Below are positions 8,609-17,039 of a stretch of 64,000 nt of DNA, piece after piece (the first letter of the stretch is position 1; each line of letters begins with the position of its first letter). A program made the translations under genes and the position numbers. The notes under the pieces were generated by a model. The model did not search any database. It was given only the letters and a program-made list of their open reading frames with translations, and was not told the DNA's origin. Location: NCBI GenBank assembly GCA_026913215.1, contig JAPTYK010000002.1, positions 620,001 to 684,000 on the forward strand, given 5' to 3'. This DNA is from Streptomyces diastatochromogenes. Its GTDB lineage: Bacteria; Actinomycetota; Actinomycetes; Streptomycetales; Streptomycetaceae.

Positions 8609-9252
8609 CGGTAACCCACACCCCGGACGGTCGCCAGACGCTCGGCCACCCCCAGCGCGGTGAGCTTGGTCCGCAGCCGGCGTACGTAGGAGTCGAGGGT
8701 GTTGTCGCTGACCTGGGCTCCGTACGGCCAGCCGGCGGCGACGAGCGCGTGGCGGCGTACCGCGTCGCCCCGCGAGGCGATCAGGCGGCCCAGCAGCCGG
8801 AACTCGGTCGGGGTCAGGCCCATGCTCACCGCATCGCAGGTCACCACGTGCTTCGCCGGATCGAGGACGACCTCGTGCGGTGCGGCCGCCACGCTGGTCC
8901 GGCGCAGCAGCGCCCGCACGCGGACCAGCAGTTCCGGAATGTCGAAGGGCTTGGTCATGTAGTCGTCGGCGCCTGCCTCGAAGCCACCCACCTTGTGATG
9001 CAGACCGTCCAAGGCCGTGAGCATCAACACCGGCACGTCGACTCCACGAGCCCGCAGGGCCAGGCAGACGTCACGGCCGTTGGCATCCGGCAGCCCGAGA
9101 TCCAGGACCACCAGATCGGGCGCCGGGGCGAGCTGCCGCAGCAGGCTGTCGGCCGTGGCGGCGACGCAGACGGTGTGGCCGTCGTGCTCCAGGGCGCGCC
9201 TGAGGATGCCGCGGACCGCCGCGTCGTCTTCGCAGACCATGATGAAAGCCAC
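8599..9252 (-). CDS. OmpR/PhoB-family response regulator
   Basis: 217 residues. The receiver domain has the acidic pair E8-D9-D10 (MAFIMVCEDD), phospho-acceptor D51 in LVVLDLGLPDANG, the T/A switch at LMLTALD and K101 in TKPFDIPELL. The C-terminal winged helix (residues ~125-217) carries LTPTEFRLLGRL and DNTLDSYVRRLRTKL, and ends TVRGVGYRW. It heads a three-gene minus-strand operon with the kinase and the COG4705 protein. It probably controls its own operon and the AACCTG repeat before the third gene. Confidence 0.95.
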   Translation of the reverse strand: MAFIMVCEDDAAVRGILRRALEHDGHTVCVAATADSLLRQLAPAPDLVVLDLGLPDANGRDVCLALRARGVDVPVLMLTALDGLHHKVGGFEAGADDYMTKPFDIPELLVRVRALLRRTSVAAAPHEVVLDPAKHVVTCDAVSMGLTPTEFRLLGRLIASRGDAVRRHALVAAGWPYGAQVSDNTLDSYVRRLRTKLTALGVAERLATVRGVGYRWQ

Positions 9253-9365
9253 GCGCCGACCCTAGATACTCGTGTTCCAGTTCTCCATATTCCCTGGTCA
9301 GCCGCCTGACGGTCGGGAGAGACGGGGAAGACATCGATGGGTGGGGCAGGGAGTGCCTCCTCGGT

Positions 9366-9520
9366 CGTTTTCTCGTTCGCTTCCTTGCCCGCTTCCTTGC
9401 CCGCTTCCTTGCCCGCTTCCTTGCCCGCTTCCTTGCCCGGTTCTTCGCTCGCTTCCTCGCTCGCTTCCTCGCCCGGTTCTTCGCTCGGTTCTTCGCTCGT
9501 TCCCTTGCTCGCTCGCGAGG
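9366..9520. repeat. Tandem 12-base repeats (CTTGCCCGCTTC type)
   Basis: At least five near-perfect copies of TTGCCCGCTTCC are followed by diverged copies (TCGCTCGCTTCC, TCGCCCGGTTCT), giving a mixed array of about 150 bases. It lies in the gap between the divergent-by-tail transporter gene and the response regulator. No coding role is apparent. Confidence 0.8.
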
Positions 9521-9545
9521 GCTGGTTCGCCGGCTCGATCGCCGG

Positions 9546-10631
9546 TCAGGAGGAGTGAGCCGGCGGATGCGAGCAGTGGGTACGTGGCCGTCGTCCGCGT
9601 ACCACCCGGCCAGCGGCCGATTTCTGCAGCAGGCCGTAGGCGAGGACCGGCAGGAGCAGGTGCGGTTTGTCGGGCAGCGTGGTGGTGATCAGGACCGCAC
9701 TCGCGCTGCTGTTGTTCATGCCGCAAGCGAGCGTGAGGGACGACGCCGCGGGGGCGTCCAGTCCCAGCAGGCGGCCGGCGCAGCGGCCGACGGTGAAGGA
9801 CAGCAGGCAGACCAGGGTCGCCACGGCCAGTGCGGCGGCGAGCAAGAGCGGACGCGGCTGGGCCAGGAAGGAGCCGAGGGCGCCGCTGGCGTTGGTGTAG
9901 GTCAGGACGAGCGAGCCCCACAGGGCGACGGGTACGACGACGCCGAGTGTTCGGCTCAGCCACGGCGCGGGCAGGGCCAGGCGGCACAGGATGCCCGCCG
10001 CGCACGGCAGGACCACGCCGAGAAGCGCGAATCCGCCGTGGCTGGCGTGCGCGGCCCTGGTGAGCTTGTCCGCGTAGCCGTCGCTGAGGAGCGGCACCAG
10101 GGCGCTGATGACCAGCGGGATGGTGAGGGGGCTGAGCAGGGTGGAGGCGAGCACGAGCCCGACCATGGTCGGCTGGTCGCCGTCTCCCTTGCCGGTCCAT
10201 ACGGTGGCCCCGGCGGCCACGGGCATCGCCACGATGAGGATCATCGCGGTGACCAGACCGCTTCCCCCGTCGGAGTCGGGAGTCCGGCGCAGCAGGAACG
10301 CGACGACGGGGATGGCCAGCAGGGGGATCGTCACGTGCAGGGCGAGGCCGGCCAGCAGGGCGATCGGACGTCGCAGCAGGCCCCCCAGCGCGTGCACGGG
10401 CACCTGGAGCCCGGCCGAGAACAGGACCAGGGCGAGCAGCAGGGGTGCCGCGGACAGAGGCAAGTGGAATGCCGCGCCGACGGGCAGCGTGTGGGTTCGA
10501 CGCAGCCACAGTCCGGGGCCCGGCAGGAACACCGCGGCGGCGTAGGACAGGACGATGGCGCGGCCGAGCCGGCGCCGTAACCAGTTCGTTGCCCGGTCAG
10601 CGGGCGGCTGGGTGGTGGTTGGGGTGCTCAA
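9546..10631 (-). CDS. BASS-type (bile acid:sodium symporter-like) transporter
   Basis: 361 residues with about ten hydrophobic helices and the conserved BASS-superfamily features: GLQVPVHAL near helix 2, LVTAMILIVAMPVAAGATVW with a Gly/Pro-broken helix, and the late signature LACGMNNSSASAVLITTTLP, which resembles the sodium-site helix (consensus: E..G.QN..LA..L). The start is taken at TTG 10631 because AGAAGGA lies seven bases upstream. A longer frame exists but runs over a poorly coding region. Substrate unknown; organic anions are usual for the family. The short frame and operator pair upstream suggest that transcription enters from 11.1 kb. Confidence 0.8.
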   Translation of the reverse strand: MSTPTTTQPPADRATNWLRRRLGRAIVLSYAAAVFLPGPGLWLRRTHTLPVGAAFHLPLSAAPLLLALVLFSAGLQVPVHALGGLLRRPIALLAGLALHVTIPLLAIPVVAFLLRRTPDSDGGSGLVTAMILIVAMPVAAGATVWTGKGDGDQPTMVGLVLASTLLSPLTIPLVISALVPLLSDGYADKLTRAAHASHGGFALLGVVLPCAAGILCRLALPAPWLSRTLGVVVPVALWGSLVLTYTNASGALGSFLAQPRPLLLAAALAVATLVCLLSFTVGRCAGRLLGLDAPAASSLTLACGMNNSSASAVLITTTLPDKPHLLLPVLAYGLLQKSAAGRVVRGRRPRTHCSHPPAHSS

Positions 10632-11070
10632 GGCATCCTTCTTCTGTCCTTGGCCGCAGAGCCGTAGTCGTACGCGCGGAGGGTTCACCTGGGCACCCTG
10701 GCCGGCTCGCAGCGAACGATGAACCGCCGACAGGCATGACGACCGTGTGCGGATGGCGGGCGCCGGCCCACACGCGGGACGTGGCCATGGCCGGCGCCGC
10801 CACGACCGCCATCGCCCCGAGGCGCCGCGAGACGAAGAGGCGCGAGATGAAGAGGCGCGAGACGAAGACCAGCGCCATTGCGGCCGCGGCTCCCTCGCGT
10901 CTGGCTCGCCGCCAGCCGAAGGGTGCCGGGGGGCGAACACCGCGAGCCCGTACGTCGACCAGGCCGACATTGTGTCGTCCAGCCAGCCTGGCGGGGGCGT
11001 GCTGTGCACGGGGCACCACATCCGTGTAGGTGGACCCGTCGGCGGACGACCCGTCAAAGGCCAAGATCAC
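10597..11070 (-). CDS. Possible small protein of unknown function, preceded by an ideal ribosome binding site
   Basis: From GTG 11070 a frame begins VILAFDGSSADGSTYTDVVP. A perfect AAAGGAGG lies five bases before the start, and two 18-base palindromes lie 48-85 bases upstream, so something is translated from here. The opening FDGS vaguely recalls universal stress proteins, but the rest (Arg/Ala-rich, with FVSRLFISRLFVSRRLGAM) matches nothing I know. The frame overlaps the start of the BASS gene by ~35 bases. It may be a frameshifted or eroded gene whose control region survives. Confidence 0.35.
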   Translation of the reverse strand: MILAFDGSSADGSTYTDVVPRAQHAPARLAGRHNVGLVDVRARGVRPPAPFGWRRARREGAAAAMALVFVSRLFISRLFVSRRLGAMAVVAAPAMATSRVWAGARHPHTVVMPVGGSSFAASRPGCPGEPSARTTTALRPRTEEGCLEHPNHHPAAR

Positions 11071-11117
11071 TTGTCCTCCTTTCTTTTTGCGGCATAGGCG
11101 AACGCGCGGCAGCGACG

Positions 11118-11154
11118 GTCTACAGGAATGTAGACCGTCTACAGAACTGTAGAC
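11118..11154. promoter_or_regulatory. Twin 18-base palindromic operators
   Basis: Two palindromes lie head to tail, separated by one base: GTCTACAGGAATGTAGAC (11118-11135) and GTCTACAGAACTGTAGAC (11137-11154), centre to centre 19 bases. The second is perfect over 8+8 bases and the first over 7+7. The core TACA-N4-TGTA is related to the TACA/TGTA dyads of BlaI/MecI/CopY repressors. They sit just upstream of the strong GTG start at 11070 on the minus strand, where a dimeric repressor would block the promoter. No BlaI-family gene is visible nearby. Confidence 0.75.
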
Positions 11155-11221
11155 GACTGGAAGGTGAAGGCGGTTCCCTCCGCCGGGCAAATGCCGACTC
11201 TCAGGTGTGCTCGCCCCCCTC

Positions 11222-11429
11222 TCGGTGGGACGGAACGAGCAGGGTGAAGGTGCCCGGGGCAGGGCTGGTCAGGGAGAGTCCGCCTCCGGGGGAGTTGACC
11301 TCCGGGGGAGTCGGCCAGGTCGCGGGCGAGGGAGAGGGAGAGGCCGGTGCCCGTTCTCTGCCCGCCGCCGGTGTGGCCGCGGTCGAACGGTCCGACCGGC
11401 TCGCCCTCGACGGTCCCTTCGCCGCTCAC
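11222..11429 (-). pseudogene. Histidine kinase C-terminal (ATPase) fragment
   Basis: The minus strand reads VGPFDRGHTGGGQRTGTGLS and LSLARDLADSPGGQL. This matches the F box/G2 box of a HATPase domain (consensus: FDRF.RG....GGGTGLGLALARD.A...GG.L.). A short duplication and frameshift follow before a typical PGTFTLLVPS ending. The N-terminal sensor, H box and N box are absent. An orphan kinase tail next to the twin operators suggests that a two-component or signalling locus has been deleted here. Confidence 0.5.
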
Positions 11430-12240
11430 GTCGAAGGCGGGGCGTAGTCGTCCTGGGTGAGGCCCGCCTCCAGGGTGAGCTGCGGGCCTGCGAGGGGCAT
11501 GTGCGGTTTGTGGGAGATGCTGGCGGTGAAGTCTCTTTTACCGCAAAGGAGTTCTGGCAGTCTGTGCAGCATCTCGTTGTGAGCGCGGGCGACGAGGACG
11601 GCGGTGGTCAGTACTACCCGGCGACGCCCAACGGTGCCGCCCATGCCGCCAGAACCCGGTCCCGTACGGCAGTGGTCGGGGAGGGGGCCCGTACGACTCC
11701 GATCACGCGCTCGGCGTGCGAGACGGGTACGGCCACGACCAGGTCACCGGCTGGCTGACCTCGGACGGCCTGTCCGTCGAGGGCTCGGCGGACCGGCCCC
11801 GCGGCTGGTCGTTCCGGCGGGCCCGGTGAAGGCCGGGGAGTACGCGTCGGCCGGCTACCACCGCGCGCTCGCCGCCCACCGCACGGTCGTCCCGCCCCAC
11901 CGGAAGGACCCGGATCGGGCCGCCGCCGTCGTAGCTGTCGTACGGCAGGAACAGGCCCGCCGCGACCTCGCCGACCGTGTCCTCCCCGACATCGAGCGAG
12001 ACCGGGAGAGCGAGACCGGGAGAGCAAGACCAGGAGAGCAAGGCCAGGAGAGCGAGACGCCGACGTCGCCCGAGAGCATCCGGGCCCAGCAGCACCAGGC
12101 CGCCGAAGCCGTCCGCGTGACCCAGTAGCGACAGTCCAAGCAGTAGTCGACGGGTACCTGATCGCCGACCCCTGGACGCCCTCCCACAGAAGGGCGCCCT
12201 GCGGCCCGTCACGGCGTCGGCCCGTCACGGCGTCGGCCCG
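11430..12240. other. No confident gene; short tandem repeats
   Basis: About 800 bases with open frames on both strands but no recognised family. A plus-strand stretch at 11690-11830 (GYGHDQVTGWLTSDGLSVEG) and another at 11825-12000 (AAAVVAVVRQEQARRDLADR) have coding-like codons and could be a decayed gene. At 12003-12058 about four copies of a 14-base unit occur (CAGGAGAGCAAGGC type). At 12209-12245 there are three copies of GCCCGTCACGGCGTCG abutting the end of the next gene. Confidence 0.4.
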
Positions 12241-13692
12241 TCACGGTGTACGGCGTGCCCGGGTCGCGAGGGAGGTGACGCGGCGCCGCCGTTCCTCACG
12301 CGCGCGCGTGTGCCGGTCCAGTTCCTCCAGCAGTCGGCGGCCGCGGTGGTCCGGATCGAGTTCGTCGAGGACCCGGTCGATTTCGGTGAGCAGCGCACCG
12401 TACAGCTGCCAGCGGTCCGGATCGTGGGCCGCCTCCGCCTTGAGGAGTCCGGCGGCGGCGTCCCGGGCGGTGTGGGCCGCTTCGAGGTGTTGGCTCAGGC
12501 GGTCCTCCGCCGTCTCCGCGCCGTCGCTCGAATGCGAGGTGACGAGATCGGCGAAGCTCACGAGGGTGTCTCCGAGGTGCCGCAGGGTCTCCCGGAGGGC
12601 GAGACCCGTCTCCCGGCGCACCAAGCGGGCCTCCTGGCGTACCAGACGGGCCCCCTGGCGCTCCTTCGCGAGGTCCGTCAGGGAACGTGCGAGGACGCGC
12701 AGCACGACCGCGCTGATCTCCAGGGTGTCGAGTCCCGTGCGCAGCACGATGCGGTGGAGCAGTCCCTCCTTCACGCGCGGGTTCAGCCGGAGGCTGTCCT
12801 CCGCCTGGCGCAGCGCCGCGTCGACGTCCGCGACGTCGTTGTCGAGGCGGCGCGCCTCGTGGAGCCGCGCCTCGGCCCGCTCAACGGGAGCAGGCGTGGC
12901 CGCCTCTGGAAGCGGTGCGGCCGCCTCAGGAACCGGCGTGGTTGCCTCAGGAACCGGCGTGGTTGCCTCAGGAACCGGCGTGGTTGCCTCCGGAACCGGC
13001 GTGGTTGCCTCCGGAACCGACGTGGTTGCCTCCGGAACCGACGTGGCCGCCTCCGGAACCGGCGCGGGTCCGGGTCCGGGTCCGGCTCTGGGTCCGGCTC
13101 CGGCTCCGGGCCGTGCGTCCGGATCCGCCAGCTCCTCGCCGATGTCCAGGAGCAGCCTGCGCATGCGCCGCGCCAGGTCCACGATCGAGTCGCCGGCGGT
13201 GTCCACCCAGACCGGGGGGACGAGTACGACGTTGAAGAGCAGGCCCACGACCGCGCCGATGAGGGTTTCGAGGACGCGGTCCCACGCCGTGTCCGCGACC
13301 TGTGTCACGCCGAGGACCAGCATCGCGCTGATGGCCACCTCGGGCACGAACTCCTCCACCCGGACGAACCGGCCCACGACCAGCGACGCCAGGATGACCA
13401 GGGCGAGACTCCACCAGGTGAGCCCGACGAGCGCGCTGAACGCGATGGCGATGAGGACGCCGACGACGACGGAGTTCACCCGTCTCAGGCTCGTCGTGAG
13501 CGTCGAGTACAGCGTCACCTGGACGACGAGCAGCGCGGTGAGCGGGGCGGTCAGTGGGGCCGGTTCCGAACTCAGCCGGAGCGCTACGACGTACGAGATC
13601 GTCGCGGCGGCCGTGGAGCGCAGCGTCTGCACCACCACCGGGTCCCGTCCCCATCGCTGCCACCACTTCCATCGGTGCCACGGGTGCGGCAT
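12241..13692 (-). CDS. Aromatic-acid-exporter-like (FUSC/DUF939) membrane protein with repeat linker
   Basis: 483 residues from ATG 13692, with GGAGGAG seven bases upstream. The first ~190 residues hold six hydrophobic helices in the pattern of the FUSC/ArAE_1 family (RSTAAATISYVVALRLSSEP, APLTALLVVQVTLYSTLTTS, GVLIAIAFSALVGLTWWSL, VLVPPVWVDTAGDSI). These proteins are thought to export aromatic acids or similar toxic anions. The cytoplasmic half is helical and charged. Between them is a low-complexity linker with about nine tandem VPEATT-type hexapeptides preceded by GPGPGP (12906-13100). Family members usually lack such a linker. The gene is convergent with nothing obvious and divergent from the FAD monooxygenase. 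Confidence 0.85.
   Translation of the reverse strand: MPHPWHRWKWWQRWGRDPVVVQTLRSTAAATISYVVALRLSSEPAPLTAPLTALLVVQVTLYSTLTTSLRRVNSVVVGVLIAIAFSALVGLTWWSLALVILASLVVGRFVRVEEFVPEVAISAMLVLGVTQVADTAWDRVLETLIGAVVGLLFNVVLVPPVWVDTAGDSIVDLARRMRRLLLDIGEELADPDARPGAGAGPRAGPGPGPAPVPEAATSVPEATTSVPEATTPVPEATTPVPEATTPVPEATTPVPEAAAPLPEAATPAPVERAEARLHEARRLDNDVADVDAALRQAEDSLRLNPRVKEGLLHRIVLRTGLDTLEISAVVLRVLARSLTDLAKERQGARLVRQEARLVRRETGLALRETLRHLGDTLVSFADLVTSHSSDGAETAEDRLSQHLEAAHTARDAAAGLLKAEAAHDPDRWQLYGALLTEIDRVLDELDPDHRGRRLLEELDRHTRAREERRRRVTSLATRARRTP
12906..13065. repeat. 18-base tandem repeat coding for VPEATT
   Basis: About nine copies of an 18-base unit (GCCTCAGGAACCGGCGTG and variants with one or two changes) lie in frame inside the FUSC gene and encode VPEATT/VPEATS/VPEAAA. 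Because the unit is a multiple of three, copy-number changes would alter linker length without breaking the protein. Confidence 0.9.
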
Positions 13693-13910
13693 GGCGTACT
13701 CCTCCTCGCGGGTCGGCGACCTGCTGGACGTCTGCCCGCCCGAGGCCCTCGCATGGCGATGCTCCGTGCCCGCACCCCGACGGCGCGCGTCGGCACGCCG
13801 CAGGACCCGGGTGACGGGCCGTTTCCCCGCGCAACCCCAGGTCCGCACCCCGGGGTTAGACTCCGGCGCCCCCTGTTCGATCTTGTACTGGAGACCTGGA
13901 GCTTTCCGAG

Positions 13911-15044
13911 ATGGCATCAACCCTGCGCGTCCTGATCCACGGCGGAGGCATCGGCGGCCTCGCGCTCGCCACCGCCCTGGCCCGGCGCGGCCACACCGTC
14001 GAGGTGGCCGAGATCCGTGAGGAGCTCGACGCCCTCGGCGTGGGCATCATCCAGCCGTCCAACGCCCTGCACGTCATGCGCGAGCTCGGCGTGCTCGACG
14101 AGTGCCTCACGGCTGGCTTCGAATGGGAGGTCCTGACGATCGCCGACCCCGCGGGGAACACACTGGCGCGGATACCCCAGCCCCGCATGGACGACCTGCC
14201 GGCCGCCAACGGCATCCCTCGGCCCGCCCTCGCCCGGGTCCTCGGCGACGCCGCCCTCGCCGCGGGCGCGAAGATCCGCTTCGGCGTCACCCTCACCGGA
14301 CTCGACGACGACGGCACGGGAGCCACCGTCTCCCTCTCCGACGGATCCACCGGTCGCTGGGACCTGGTCGTCGGCTTCGACGGCATCGGCTCCCCGCTGC
14401 GGACCCGGCTCTACGGGGACCGGTACGCGCCCGCGTACACCGGATTCGCCAACTGGCGCGTCACCGTGCCCCGCCACCCCGACGTGCGGGGCGTCGTCAT
14501 GGCCACGGCGGGCAAGGAAGCGAAGGCCCTGCTCACCCCGATCACCGACGAACTGATGTACCTGGGCGCCGTTTTCGCCGAGGCCGAGGACCACCGGCCG
14601 GACCCGGCACGCGCGCACGAACAGCTCGCCGAGCGGCTCGCCGTGTTCTCCGGACCCGTCGCCGAGGCGCTCCGCGCCGTCACCGACCCGGCGGCCGTCG
14701 TGTACTCCCGCATCTCCCAGGTGACGGTCCAGGAACCGTGGCACGTGGGCCGTGTGGTACTCGCCGGCGACGCCGCACACGCCTCCACCCCGCACCTCGC
14801 GCAGGGCGCCGCGATGGCCGTCGAAGACGCCCTCGTCCTCGCCGAGTCCCTGGACGCCGCCGACTCGGTCCCCGAAGCCCTGGCAGCCTGGGAAGCGCGC
14901 CGCCGGCCCCGCGCCCTGTGGGTGCAGGCCCTGTCCGGTGCGATCCTCAAGCAGGAGATGGGCGCGCCGACGACACCCGAGGAGGACGCACTCCTGGAGA
15001 TCGGCGTCCCGGGCGCCGCCCACGTCCTGGCGAAGCCCTACTAG
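13911..15044 (+). CDS. FAD-dependent monooxygenase (aromatic hydroxylase type)
   Basis: 377 residues. The Rossmann motif GGGIGGLALATALARRG starts at residue 11 and binds the ADP part of FAD. The mid-sequence motif DLVVGFDGIGSPLRTRL matches the DG motif of class A flavoprotein hydroxylases. GDAAHASTPHLAQGAAMAVEDA near residue 286 is the second FAD motif. Such enzymes use NAD(P)H and oxygen to hydroxylate aromatic or polyketide substrates; the substrate here is unknown. The length is typical. The start ATG is 218 bases from the divergent FUSC gene. An exporter of aromatic acids beside an aromatic hydroxylase suggests a shared detoxification role, which is an inference. Confidence 0.9.
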   Translation: MASTLRVLIHGGGIGGLALATALARRGHTVEVAEIREELDALGVGIIQPSNALHVMRELGVLDECLTAGFEWEVLTIADPAGNTLARIPQPRMDDLPAANGIPRPALARVLGDAALAAGAKIRFGVTLTGLDDDGTGATVSLSDGSTGRWDLVVGFDGIGSPLRTRLYGDRYAPAYTGFANWRVTVPRHPDVRGVVMATAGKEAKALLTPITDELMYLGAVFAEAEDHRPDPARAHEQLAERLAVFSGPVAEALRAVTDPAAVVYSRISQVTVQEPWHVGRVVLAGDAAHASTPHLAQGAAMAVEDALVLAESLDAADSVPEALAAWEARRRPRALWVQALSGAILKQEMGAPTTPEEDALLEIGVPGAAHVLAKPY

Positions 15045-15317
15045 GGCGCGTGCCGAACGTCCCGCCCGCCCGGCGGCGCCCGACCCCCGGCCCTGATCGG
15101 CCACCGCCGGCCGTCCGGTGCGTCGCTGCCGCCGTACGAGCGGGGTGTCGTGCCCGTATGCCTAGGGATCGATCGGGCGCTGAGGGCTGGACAGGTTCAA
15201 GGCTGGATAGGTTCAAGGCCAGGCCAGGCCGGGCCGAGGGGACCGGCCGAGCGTCGGGTTCGCGGCGCGCGGGGGATGATGGGGGTGGAACGACGGAACG
15301 CGAGGTCAGGAGCTTTC

Positions 15318-15656
15318 ATGGTGAAGCGGGTGCACCAACCCCGTGAGGACGCGGAGTTCGATTTCATCCTCAGGATGAGCGACCTCCCGGTCCTCGCGTA
15401 CTTCACCGGGACGTGGCCCAAGGCGATCGACCTCTGCCGGGCGATGGACCTCGTGGTGGGCGGTATCGCCGAGGAGTACGCGGGCCGCCTGACGGCCCTC
15501 CGCGCCGACATCACACGCTGTCCGGGTGCGACCGCGCGGTACGGGGTCACCGGAGCCCCGTCGTACGTCCTGCTGAAGGAGGGCGAGGCGGTGGCGCACG
15601 GCGAGGGGCCCATGACCACCGCCGAGGTGCGGGAGCTCCTGGACGGCCACCTGTAG
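15318..15656 (+). CDS. Thioredoxin-fold protein lacking the CxxC active site
   Basis: 112 residues from ATG 15318, with AGGAG seven bases upstream. The sequence follows the thioredoxin fold (LPVLAYFTGTWPKAIDLCRA, YGVTGAPSYVLLKEGEAV with the conserved cis-Pro TGAPSY). Where thioredoxins have WCGPC it reads TWPKAIDLC, so only one Cys remains, four residues downstream of the normal place. It therefore cannot be a normal dithiol oxidoreductase. Close relatives with the same change are widespread in Streptomyces, so it is not local decay. A chaperone-like or peroxide-sensing role is possible but unproven. Confidence 0.85.
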   Translation: MVKRVHQPREDAEFDFILRMSDLPVLAYFTGTWPKAIDLCRAMDLVVGGIAEEYAGRLTALRADITRCPGATARYGVTGAPSYVLLKEGEAVAHGEGPMTTAEVRELLDGHL

Positions 15657-16155
15657 GGCTGTCCGAGGGGTCGTGTCAGGTGATCAGGGCCGTGGTTCAG
15701 GCTCAGGTGCGGACGAGCTTCTCCGAAGGCGCCGTCGTCGGGGCCGCCGGCACGGAGAGCCCGATGTCCATCAGACCCTGGAAGCACACCGCGACCCCCG
15801 CTCACCCTGGTAGACCGAGTTCGACGGCTCATCTCGGGACGTCGGGGCTGTCGACGCGCGCGTACTCGGCGAACCGCGCTACCACTGCCCAGGTGCCGGC
15901 TCGACCTCGTTGCGGCGGCGGTGGTGGACCCTCTTGTCGAAGCCTGTGGGCCGGCCTCCTTGGCTGCCGCGGCGCCAGCGGTCGGCCCGCTGGCCTCACG
16001 GCCCGTGGCACGGATCGGGCTGCCGATCTCAAACGGCCTGGAGCTCTCGGAAGTCCCGCTCGCCGTGGAGACGGCAGTCCCGGCGATGTTCTGTTCGGTC
16101 CCGGGACGACATTTGTACAAGACCGAGGGACGGCAGCCCCGGCATCCTCCCGAGT
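15657..16155. other. No recognisable gene
   Basis: About 500 bases between the thioredoxin-like gene and the hydrolase. Open frames on both strands are low in coding bias and give no recognised family. Confidence 0.4.
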
Positions 16156-17016
16156 ATGGCTACATACGACGGCAAGCATGCGCACGGGGCCCACAGGGCG
16201 AACGGGGCGCACGAGGTGCATGGGGCGCATCCCATGCATGGGATGCACGTGGTCCACGACGGCCCGAGGGAAGCGCCGCCGCTGGTACTCATCCACGGAT
16301 CGGGGGCCGCGGGCAGCTCCTGGGGCCCGGTGGTGTCGGCACTGGCCGGCCGGTACCACGTCATCCGGATCGACCTGCCGGGCCACGGCCAGTCGCCGCC
16401 CGCGCCGTCGTACGACGTGCCTGGGCAGGCAGCCAGGCTGGCCGTGGTGCTCGATGAGCTCGGCCTGCGTGCGGTCACCGTGGCCGGGCACTCCAGCGGC
16501 GGGTACATCGCCACGGCCCTCGTCGAACAGCGCCCGGACCTGGTGGGTTCGCTCGCGCTGATCAGCAGTGGTCCGAGTCCTGACGCGCTCCTTCCGCAGC
16601 CCGTCCTCCTCCGGGTCCTCCTCGGTCCGCCGCTCGGGCCGCTTCTCTGGAGCGTCCGTTCCGACAGGATGCTTCGCCGGGGGGTGACCGCGGTGTGCAA
16701 GCGCCCGGTGGACGTCCCCGACGACCTGATCGCCGATGTACGGAACATCGGCTACCGCACGTTCAGGGCGGTGCTGCGTCAAAACGGCGCGTACATCGCC
16801 GAGAGGAGCCTCCCCTCGCGCCTGAGCGCACTCGACGTCCCGGTTCTGGTGATCTTCGGGGCTGCCGACCCCCGCTGGGATCCGTCTTCGGCGCACCACT
16901 ACGACACGGTGCCGAACGCGCGAGTCGAGCAGCTGCCCGGCGTCGGGCACTTCCCCATGCTCGAAGAGCCGGAGGCGACAGGCGAGTTGCTGCTGCGCTT
17001 CGCGGCGGGCCGCTGA
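16156..17016 (+). CDS. Alpha/beta hydrolase with His-rich N-terminus
   Basis: 286 residues. The oxyanion motif LVLIHGSGAAGSSWG, nucleophile elbow AGHSSGGYIA (Ser113), acid region VLVIFGAADPRWD and terminal GVGHFPMLEEPE (catalytic His) are all present, so the Ser-Asp-His triad is complete. It resembles esterases, haloperoxidase-like hydrolases and C-C hydrolases. The first ~32 residues are unusual: ten His in an HGA-type repeat (KHAHGAHRANGAHEVHGAHP and MHGMHVVH), a possible metal-binding tail. If a downstream Met were used, the tail would not be translated. An AraC regulator follows 24 bases later and probably shares the transcript. Confidence 0.88.
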   Translation: MATYDGKHAHGAHRANGAHEVHGAHPMHGMHVVHDGPREAPPLVLIHGSGAAGSSWGPVVSALAGRYHVIRIDLPGHGQSPPAPSYDVPGQAARLAVVLDELGLRAVTVAGHSSGGYIATALVEQRPDLVGSLALISSGPSPDALLPQPVLLRVLLGPPLGPLLWSVRSDRMLRRGVTAVCKRPVDVPDDLIADVRNIGYRTFRAVLRQNGAYIAERSLPSRLSALDVPVLVIFGAADPRWDPSSAHHYDTVPNARVEQLPGVGHFPMLEEPEATGELLLRFAAGR

Positions 17017-17039
17017 CACCCATGACCTAGCCTGATGCC

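Noticed and set aside
12275..14020. Very long plus-strand open frame of 581 codons rich in Arg, Ser and Gly opposite the FUSC gene
   Set aside because: It is the antisense shadow of a well-supported membrane protein. Its product is low-complexity and no start signal precedes it.
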